From Candidatus Woesearchaeota archaeon (GTDB lineage Archaea; Nanobdellota; Nanobdellia; Woesearchaeales; WJKV01), in NCBI GenBank assembly GCA_014728875.1, contig WJKV01000131.1, positions 1 through 6,283 on the forward strand: a stretch of DNA of 6,283 bases, given 5' to 3'. Each line of letters begins with the position of its first letter. Position 1 is the first letter of the stretch. Under the pieces are notes generated by a model. That model made no database searches. It had not been told where the DNA came from and saw nothing but the letters and a program-made list of their open reading frames with translations. Positions 1 through 6,283 of the stretch are shown piece by piece. Both the position numbers and the translations under genes were made by a program.

Positions 1-909
1 GACATGAGAGAAGTGCTTGAAGCTGCAAAAAAGAAATTCGAAGATCTTACTGAAGAAGACAAGAAATTGTTAAGGGACACTTTCAAGACTTTCGAAGTGG
101 TCGACGGCGAAGAAAGAGCAGTCGAAATAGAGCCTACGCCTGAGAATCTCGGACCGATGCGGGGCGCAGCATATGCTGCACAGTTCATGGCAATGGGCGA
201 CATATACGGACAGGGCACGTACGGCCACGGCGAGAATTATTTATTGAGCATTTCTAATCTCAGGGAGGAATTCAGTACAGATAAGGAAACCCTGGATGAT
301 TTGGTCGACAAAGGAGTGCCTTTGGAGAAAGCCCTGCAGACAGAACACGACACTTTAAAGGGTCTGGTGGCGCCTTCTGTTATAGAGCAGATAGGCGGCA
401 AGAGCCACGGCTTCTTTAAGTTCCTTTTGAACGAGATCCCGGATGTCCCTCCTAGCGGCAGACTGAAAAAACTCGATTATCTGCGGGGCTACATCGATCC
501 TGTGCTTCTCGAGAATGCTCTAATCAACAGGAAAGCGATCGAAGCCATCACAGAGTTCAACAAGAGACTGAACATAGAAGGTGAAAAGCAAAGACTGTCG
601 CCTGAAGATGTCGAGCGTTTGACAGTCGTAGCCATCGCAGAGATCACAAGAAGATCCTCATTCAAGCCAGGATTCCAGAATCCTGAGCTGGTCCCTGATT
701 CACAGGACGCGCTTGCCCTTAATGTTAATGATGTTGTTGATTATCTTTTCAGTTACTATGAGACAGAGATCCTCAATATCCCAGAGGAAGACGTCAATGC
801 AATGAGCCATATTGTGCGGCGTCTTATGGCGATGGAGGAAGGCCTGCCGGAGACAAAAGTACCTTTAGAAACCACAATAAATCACATAAAAGAGATAACC
901 GAAACAACA
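1..909 (+). other. Unrecognised N-terminal helical region (residues 1-303)
   Basis: No family is recognised. The first 45 residues are highly charged (KKKFEDLTEEDKK near residue 10). Residues 52-82 are unusual for this protein: glycine- and aromatic-rich, with GPMRGAAYAAQFMAMGD followed by IYGQGTYGHGENY. This looks like a folded domain segment with a glycine-rich loop rather than a linker. Residues 95-300 are predicted by eye to be mainly amphipathic helices. Two contain helix starts of the form LSPEDV (199-204) and IPEEDV (260-265), which resemble a helix start in the duplicated module further downstream. It may be the end of a domain that begins upstream of the window. No catalytic motif can be named. 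Confidence 0.5.
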
Positions 910-3900
910 GAGCCTGCCAGGGGCGAGCAAGCGAACGCATACTTGAATGTTGAATATCCTGGCACCAAACCTGAATTTGAGGGCGAAACTGTCGTCATCA
1001 AAGAGACTTCTTCAAGATACTGGCTGCCTAAAGATGCAGAAGGCAATGTGCTGCCTGACGAGATGATAACGCAGGAACAGAAAGAAAGGGCGCAGCAGCA
1101 GTCCATCGATTCCTTGACAAGAGAAAGCAGAATCGCCCGCCAGGTTACATACCAGCTTTACGATCCTTCTGTCAGGCCTGACATCCCTGTCCCAGAGAAA
1201 GGCGGAATCCCAAGATGGCTCGATTTCATGGACATGCGCGATGTCAATGGAAAGGCCTACATGGTGATAGAACAGATCCCCGGCGCAACGCCTCTGCTCG
1301 ACTACTTGACTGCAGGAAACAAGGTAACTCCTGAGGCGTTTGAAAGTCTTAAACTGACAATACAAAGACTGCACGCATTAGGTTATGCCCATACAGACAT
1401 GCATCTTGATAACATTGTCGTCGACCAGGACGGCAATCTCTGGCTGATAGATCTTGGACTTGCGATGGGCATTGAAAATTTCATTGAAGAAGGCATGACA
1501 ATAGAAGAAATCAAAGAAGCAGAAGAAAGATTCTGGCAGACAGCAAAAGAACAGGATCTCAAAGGCCCTATCGAACAGCCGCAGGAAAATAACCTGCTCA
1601 GGGTTGAAGAAGTTATAACCATGCTCAATGCATGGACAGAAAGGCCTGTCACCATGACAGACATGGAGAAAAAATTACAGCAGAATAAAGATTCCTCGAT
1701 TGTAAAGGCGCTTGAAGAGTTCGCAGACAGCAGACGAACCCTGGCTTCCATCCTATTGTCAAGTTCTGAAAACAAAGACCTGAAAGACGAAGCATTGAGT
1801 TTGGGCAATACATTATTCTCTTTCAGGAACAGGCCTGCGGATGCAACAGGAGGCGACATCTCCTATACGCACAGGATCTCTGATAATGAGGTCTTGATAA
1901 TACACGGCGATGCGACCGACCACGGCTTCAACGGCGCAGTCAGCAAAGCTATAATAAACCGTCTCTTGCCTGAGATTCTGAGAGAGACGAACGATCCCGC
2001 CCAGATACTTCAAAGGTTGACCGATGAACTCAGCCAGATTTCAAGAGAAATAACAGCAAGAACTCCTTTCATTTGGGGGGCATTGTCTGTCACAAGATTG
2101 GATACAGAAACAGGAGAAGGAACAGTTGCAACAGCAGGCCAGGATGTAGCAATCATCAATTTCGAACAAGAAGAATATGAACTTTCAAGAGTCTCGGATA
2201 AAATAGAATCAGAATATCGTGCAGGCCTCGGCGCGATAAGAAAAGCTAGATATAAAGAGATTCCTATAAAACTTAATGAAAATGAGTTCCTGGCCTCGGT
2301 GAGCGACGGCGTATGGGAGCAAAAGGATTCACAAGGAATAAGATACGGCAGGGAAACCCTGGAAGGACGGCTGCTTGACATGGCAGAGGCTGAAAAGACT
2401 CCTTCTGAGATACAGAAAGGAATTATTAACGATGCATTAAGAGATGTTTTAGACAACAAAGTAGAACAGGAAGACGATGCTTCTGTTGTGGTTGCAGGAA
2501 GAAAACCTGCATCAACAAGGATCCTTGCAAGTGTTCCTAATGTTATTTTGGATAGCACTGACACTCTTGTGGAGCAGATCCAGCAATTTTATGATGAAAA
2601 AGTAAACACAATAAGATCTGCGCTTGTAGAGCTGAATGTGGGCATGCCTGACAAGAACGCAGAAAGAATTGCCAGGATGGACAAATTATGCAATCAATGT
2701 CCGGTGGATAGCAGCGCAGCAAGGGCCCGGCGCATAAAGCTGATAAAAGAAGCAGCAGACAATTACAATATTAAACTGACAGCCGACCAGATCAAGTTCC
2801 TGGTGACCGCGTTAAGTACAAAGAGCACGCAGTATATCGAGGATGCTGTCTCAATCATAGGACACATAACAGCTGACGGATTTGTAGAAGAGTCAATCAC
2901 AAATGATGAGGTCAAACAGCTGGAATTCCTGCAGAGCCTGATAGATTCCTACAAAAAGACAGGAGATACAAGATTCCTGAAGACCGCAGAACAGCTCGAA
3001 TCCATCTCAGGAAGACTTCTTCAGAAGATAAGAACGCAGTCAAGACTGGCTGAAAACATTTATGAACCAGAGGCTTTAAGGAAATATGAAGCAGAAGAGC
3101 CCGGCTTCTTGAGGCGCTTGCTGAACAGGATAACTTTCAGATGGAGGTATAAAGACAAAATAATAGAGAATCCTGTTGCAGAGATCTCCAGGGATGTAAA
3201 AGACGCTCTTAGAAGCAATTTCTATGAATACTTAAAAAAGACAGACGAGCAATTGAAACAGCTGGAAGACAAAGCCCAGAGAAAGAAGAGGAAAAAACAA
3301 TTAAGAGCAGAAGCTTCTCTTGTCGCAGACGAGATTGCAAAATTCAATCTTCAGAATCTGAGAGACCAGCTGGGAGGAAGAACAGTAAGAAACATAGAAT
3401 TTGATCCATATAATGAGCAGATCGCTGTTGTGACCGAAGATTCTGTTATTCAGATGGATGCGATTTTGCCCAAAGACATTGCAGCAGAAAACATGCTGAC
3501 GCATTTGAGGAACATAGGAATCTCAGAGTCAGAAATAAAATCAATTAACAGGGACTTGAAGACGCTGAACAGAAGGACATTGAATCAGAAATTGGCACAT
3601 CTGAACAAGGCAGTATTCTTTATTGAAAACATCTGGAGAAGCCTTGAAGTGCTGCAGACAGAAACAAATGCAAAGGAAAGAAGACAGATCATAGATTCAG
3701 TAGAAAAAGATTTCACAGATCTGCAGAGGACACTGAAGAGGATGCCTCTGCTCAGGAGAGTATTGGGCGACCATCTCAGGAATACAGGAATAAGCTTCAC
3801 AACAATAGGCGAACTGAGCGAGACCGCGCCGGAACCTGCAATTGTTGTCTCTGCGACCACAACCAGCAATGTTCAGGAAATCCACAAAAAGACAAAAGAC

Positions 3901-6283
3901 AGGACTGCAGACGCTCAGGCCGACCTTATCCAGGCCAGAACAAACCTGGCAAGATCAGCTGCAAAAACTGTTGCAGAAAACGCCCAGGATCTTTGCTCTG
4001 CATGTCCTGCCGACAAGAAAGAGACAATAAATAACATTTATCTTCCTGTCTTCGATACTTATTTTGCTACAGAGATAAAGGATCCTGCAGAACGGCCTTC
4101 AAGACAACAGATGTTTGCGCTTGCAGAGGCGTTGTACGGCCTGCACACGACCAATTACTGGATTCCTGTTGAGATCGTTGCAAAATCCATACAGGACAGG
4201 AAAATAACTCCGGATGAAGTGGAACCGCTGAAATTCGCACTCAAGAAGATCAATGAATACATTGAAAAAGGAGGAGAGTTTGCAGACGAGGCAGGATATT
4301 TTGAAACAGTCATCTCTAACTTGCTTGTCAGGGCCGGAGAAACACTTCCTCCTGTAAGGCCTGCTGTCGAGCCAATGTCGCCGGCTGAGCTCCTGGAATC
4401 AGACATCAGAATGCTCGAGGATGAAATCGCGCAGAAGAGAATAGAGCTTGCAGATTCTTACCTTGTTAAAAGCATGAAGAACATAGATATATATCAAGGC
4501 GTTCCAAGGGTTGTTCCTCTGCCGGACATACACGGCGGATTCATACAAATGTTAAAGGGCCTTGAGATGGAAGGCGTTATCAAGATAGATGAGCAGACAC
4601 AGGCATTGCTCGACAGGATGTCTGTTATAGAAGAACAGTATAAGAGACACAAGAGAACCGCAACTTCCAGGCCAGAACTCTATGATTTCAAGGCTGATGA
4701 ATACTTCGACATACTGCAGGAAATAGACCTGCGCAAGATATTCATTGCAGAACCCGGCACACACATCACAGCAGTGGGGGACTACATGGACAGGGGCATC
4801 TATAACACCCAAGTCATTGATTTCCTTAAAGAGCTCGAGATTGTTGCAAAAGAAAAAGGCAGCAAAGTCATACCATTGATGGGAAACCACGACATAGGAA
4901 TTCTTGTTTTTATGGACCAGGCAATAAAACAAGGATGGTCGTACGACAGAGTCATCAGAGAGGCAAAAGAAGAAGACTTTAAGGGCTACAGTTTCATCAG
5001 CACATTACGGTCGTTTGAAACAAAATACGGCAAGGACTGGAAGAGGATAGCCGCAGGATTCAACAAGGACTACAGGCCCTGGCTTGAAAATCTTAAGAAA
5101 GGAGCAAAGATAAATAATTTCTATTTCACGCACGGCGGTCTTCATTTTGAAGCAGAATCACTAGAAGATCTAAATGCAAAATATGATGAATTTGTTGCAG
5201 ATGCTAAACAAGATCCTGCAATGCTGATATACCGTATTTCAGGACCTAACCAGATAATGGGGTATGCAGAGGACTGGTACAATAATGACAGGGTCGAGAG
5301 CACTCTCCAGAAAATGGGAGTGGACTTTGTGGTTGTGGGGCATCAAAAAGGCAAGGGGCATCCTGCACGGTACAACAGGTTTGTTGTTGTGATAGACGCA
5401 GGCATAAGTCCCGGCTACTTTGGTTTTGCAGCAGGCATAGAGATAGATCAGAAAAAAGGCATCGGCATGAAAGCACAGCACGAACTGAAAGGCAAGGTAG
5501 AACTATTGATGCCTGACGAACAGGCGACACAGATAGTCGATGTTGTTCCGACAGAAGCAACAGAAAGAGCAAAGTCAGAGATCGCAGGACTGGAACAGCA
5601 GATAGAAGAGAAGAAAAAAGAACTGCAGGAATTAGAAGCGCCGCCCGCTCCTATTGTGCAGCCCGTCACGCATGAGCAGTGGAGAGCAGGCAAAAGGCCT
5701 GTAGGCTATGTGGGTACGTCTGAAAGCGTGCGCGAAGCAACAGAACTCGGCATCGACATCGTGGAAACCATTGGTATCAGGGAATACACAGAATTAAGGG
5801 CGCTTACAGATAAGATAAGAACTCCGGGAAGCAGTCTGACACAGGATGAAGCAACCAGGGTCGCAGAATTGTCCAGGCTTGCTGTAGAAAAATTACAGGA
5901 CGCAATAGACGAAGAGATGCTCGCTGTGCCTCCCGGACCGCCTGTTGCGGCAGATGTCTTTTCAAGAGCGAGTTTCATATTGAACGAACTTAAGGCAGAA
6001 GGAAAACCAATCATTATGGGAAATGTATATGAGAAGTTGACAAATTACAATCCTAAAGAGCAGGGAGAAATTGATTCTAATATTTTGTATGGAGATAAAA
6101 GCCTCACCAAATTTGCAGAGGACAATCGCATGGGAGATTTGATCAATATCGTGCCAGGGGCATTGATGTGGTTCGCTCTTGGCGAGTCGAAAAATGTTCC
6201 AGCAGAAAAAGGGCTTTGGCGAACTTATTTCAATCCTAAGATTGAGAATAGGGAGTTTGTCTTCAAGGAGCTTGCATTGAAGC
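1..6283 (+). CDS. Giant multidomain protein, interior fragment: kinase-like + PP2C/SpoIIE + PPP phosphatase
   Basis: Frame 1 translates without a stop for 2,094 codons and is open at both ends, so neither the true start nor the end is present. The ATG at base 4 could be a start, but only three bases precede it, so no ribosome binding site can be judged. Domains in order: unknown helical region, kinase-like fold, SpoIIE-type PP2C phosphatase, long helical region with a duplicated CxxC module, PPP phosphatase, coiled coil, unknown C-terminal region. No signal peptide or membrane segment is visible, so this part looks soluble. The protein is rich in Glu, Lys, Ala and Gln and has only four cysteines. 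Arg codons are mostly AGA/AGG throughout, with no obvious change at domain borders, which argues against a recent patchwork or an assembly join. The inferred role is phosphosignalling; substrates are unknown. Confidence 0.95.
910..1560 (+). other. Protein-kinase-like catalytic domain (residues ~304-520)
   Basis: The region shows the ordered landmarks of the protein kinase fold. A weak glycine-loop-like stretch GEQANAYLNV (308-317) is followed by the beta-3 lysine in VVIKE (K334). A candidate helix-C glutamate is E375 in TRESRIA, and the hinge-like strand is AYMVIEQ (419-425). The catalytic loop is HTDMHLDNIVV (464-474), with D466 and N471. The metal-binding aspartate is D484 in LIDLG. The spacing D466, N471 (+5), D484 (+18) is the same as D166, N171, D184 in protein kinase A. 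The HxDxHxxN form and DLG in place of DFG are closer to the Bud32, RIO, ABC1 and aminoglycoside-kinase-like branches than to typical bacterial Hanks kinases. The K-to-E interval is about 20 residues longer than usual. ATP-dependent phosphotransfer is therefore likely; a protein substrate is inferred, and a small-molecule substrate is possible. The C-lobe end is uncertain and may reach about residue 585. Confidence 0.8.
1561..1791 (+). other. Helical linker or kinase C-lobe end (residues 521-597)
   Basis: This is a charged helical stretch between the kinase DLG segment and the PP2C domain. It contains a proline- and glutamine-rich turn near 523-530 (PIEQPQEN). Helices follow (EEVITMLNAW, KKLQQNKDSSIVKALEEFAD) that could be the last helices of a compact kinase C-lobe. 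No separate motif is recognised. Confidence 0.4.
1792..2508 (+). other. PP2C-family phosphatase domain, SpoIIE/RsbU type (residues ~598-836)
   Basis: This domain carries the ordered signature of bacterial SpoIIE/RsbU serine/threonine phosphatases (PPM family). It shows GGDI (617-620, metal ligand D619), then HGDATDHGFNGA (635-646), matching the usual GDxxGHG-x-x-A with D637 and H641. Next come AGQ (712-714, usually AGH), GLG (742-744), the strand FLASVSDGVWE (763-773) matching the usual TDG-x-x-E with D769, YG (782-783) and EDDASVVV (824-831) with D825/D826. At about 239 residues the length is normal for the family. All expected metal-binding acidic residues are present, so manganese- or magnesium-dependent dephosphorylation of Ser/Thr is expected. 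It directly follows the kinase domain in the same chain, so the kinase itself or a shared target is an obvious candidate substrate, though this is inference. SpoIIE-type domains usually act in partner-switching control, but no anti-sigma-like or STAS domain is seen here. Confidence 0.92.
2680..3036 (+). repeat. Duplicated CxxC helical module, copy 1 (residues 894-1012)
   Basis: The module opens with KLCNQCPVD (895-903; C897 and C900). Helices follow, including an AL at 937-938 and ITNDEVKQLEFL (966-977), and it ends in a helix containing TAEQLESISGRLL. Copy 2, 435 residues downstream, has the same order: LCSACPAD, AL, then ITPDEVEPLKFA. The interval from the first Cys to the ITxDEV isoleucine is 69 residues here and 70 in copy 2. 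Its function is unknown; two cysteines spaced CxxC suggest half of a zinc site or a redox pair. Confidence 0.65.
3985..4341 (+). repeat. Duplicated CxxC helical module, copy 2 (residues 1329-1447)
   Basis: This copy begins with DLCSACPADKK (1330-1340; C1332 and C1335). It continues with a helix holding FALAEALYG, then KITPDEVEPLKFALKKINEY (1401-1420) and a closing helix around FETVISNLLVRAGE. Relative to copy 1 it gains about five residues before the AL and loses about four after it, so overall spacing is kept. Identity is low outside the Cys motif and the ITxDEV helix, so the duplication must be old. It lies about 50 residues upstream of the PPP phosphatase domain. Confidence 0.65.
4498..5460 (+). 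other. PPP-family metallophosphatase domain (residues ~1500-1820)
   Basis: All PPP metal and phosphate motifs occur in order: PDIHGG (1508-1513; D1509, H1511), GDYMDRG (1593-1599; D1594, D1597, R1598), MGNHD (1627-1631; N1629, H1630), THGGLH (1710-1715; H1711) and VGHQ (1779-1782; H1781). These match D64, H66, D92, R96, N124, H125, H173 and H248 of PP1. The closing strand FVVVIDAGIS (1794-1803) is also typical. GNHD instead of GNHE, and the segment between GDYMDRG and GNHD, resemble bacterial Shewanella-like (Shelph) or ApaH/PrpE-type enzymes. A two-metal hydrolase acting on phosphoserine/phosphothreonine is likely; a nucleotide substrate, as for ApaH, is possible. An insertion of roughly 55 residues separates the first two motifs. 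It is unrelated in fold to the upstream PP2C domain, so the protein carries two independent phosphatases. Confidence 0.92.
5557..5670 (+). other. Coiled coil and proline-rich linker (residues 1853-1890)
   Basis: Residues 1853-1879 form a highly charged heptad-like helix (EIAGLEQQIEEKKKELQELE in the middle) predicted by eye to be a coiled coil. It is followed at once by APPAPIVQPV (1880-1889), a flexible proline-rich linker. The pair marks a domain border between the PPP phosphatase and the C-terminal region, and the coiled coil could allow dimerisation. Confidence 0.65.
5671..6283 (+). other. Unrecognised C-terminal region, cut by the window end (residues 1891-2094)
   Basis: No family is recognised with confidence. 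Residues 1899-1925 (RPVGYVGTSESVREATELG and onward) look like a short strand-helix unit. Residues 1941-2003 form helices starting SLTQDEA, which faintly resembles the ITxDEV helix of the duplicated modules. From 2004 (PIIMGNVYEKLTNYN) the sequence becomes richer in aromatic residues and looks like the start of a globular domain. Its last visible part is GLWRTYFNPK and then ENREFVFKELALK. The FNPK-strand-helix ending has a passing resemblance to HopA1-type effector domains, but too little is present to claim it. Confidence 0.4.

Larger units (their letters stand above)
2509..4497 (+). other. Long helical region between the two phosphatases (residues 837-1497)
   Basis: About 660 residues, dominated by charged amphipathic helices, hold no enzyme motif that I recognise. 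The region contains two copies of a CxxC module (listed separately), and a run of six basic residues RKKRKK (1094-1099). A short possible beta segment lies at 1127-1155 (RTVRNIEFDPYNEQIAVV and following). A Thr/Pro/Ala-rich low-complexity linker (ETAPEPAIVVSATTTS, 1274-1289) precedes the second module. A short helix EDEIAQKRIELADSYL (1473-1488) leads into the PPP domain. A scaffold or regulatory role, spacing or docking the catalytic domains, is inferred. Confidence 0.5.

Noticed and set aside
1..30. ATG at base 4 as the true start codon
   Set aside because: Only one codon precedes it, so neither an upstream stop nor a ribosome binding site can be seen. The frame is already open at base 1, and a start here would be a guess.
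2010..2564. Minus-strand open frame of 184 codons opposite the PP2C domain
   Set aside because: Its product is a serine-rich, low-information translation with no motif, and it lies opposite a strongly supported domain. It is a shadow of the plus-strand gene, as are the other minus-strand frames at 882-1106, 1383-1859, 4552-4932 and 5706-6014.
2860..2925. EF-hand or TerB-like reading of ITADGFVEESITNDEV and of IQDRKITPDEV in copy 2
   Set aside because: The acidic residues at loop positions 1 and 3 of a calcium-binding EF-hand are missing in both copies, and the ADG is not kept in copy 2.
3842..4030. Plus-strand frame-2 open frame of 62 codons
   Set aside because: It overlaps the giant gene in another frame, has no recognisable product, and does not coincide with any break in the main frame.
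5380..5445. Membrane segment at the hydrophobic stretch RFVVVIDAGISPGYFGFAAG
   Set aside because: It contains the Asp and Gly residues of the last strand and loop of the PPP fold and is too interrupted to span a membrane.
6205..6283. HopA1-like effector domain at the C-terminal end
   Set aside because: Only a short FNPK-strand-helix resemblance is visible before the window ends, too little to call a domain.

Overview
The whole 6,283-base window is one uninterrupted plus-strand reading frame (frame 1). My hand translation gives 2,094 codons with no stop. It is open at both ends, so the window is an interior slice of a giant multidomain protein. There is no visible intergenic space, promoter, terminator, RNA gene, mobile element or CRISPR array. 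Shorter frames on the minus strand and in other plus frames are shadows of this gene. Residue numbers below count from base 1 of the window and are not true protein positions.

Layout by residue: 1-303, unrecognised mostly helical region; about 304-520, protein-kinase-like fold with K334, E375(?), D466, N471 and D484; 521-597, helical linker or the end of the kinase C-lobe; 598-836, PP2C/SpoIIE (PPM) phosphatase; 837-1497, long helical region holding a duplicated module of about 115 residues; 1498-1820, PPP-type metallophosphatase, most like the Shewanella-like or ApaH-like bacterial branch; 1853-1890, coiled coil plus proline-rich linker; 1891-2094, unrecognised C-terminal region running off the window.

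The central observation is that one apparent kinase and two evolutionarily unrelated phosphatases (PPM and PPP) are fused in a single polypeptide, each with its metal and catalytic residues largely intact. A self-contained phosphorylation and dephosphorylation device, or a multi-activity effector, is a reasonable inference, but no substrate can be read from the sequence. The only four cysteines in 2,094 residues form two LCxxCPxD motifs, each at the head of one copy of the duplicated module. This suggests a structural metal site or a redox-sensitive pair.

Organism: arginine is mostly AGA/AGG, ATA is common for isoleucine, and GC is moderate. Together with a giant stop-free gene, this suits an uncultivated lineage such as Omnitrophota (known for giant genes) or a DPANN archaeon (for example Woesearchaeota). 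The window has no taxonomic marker, so this is only a guess.
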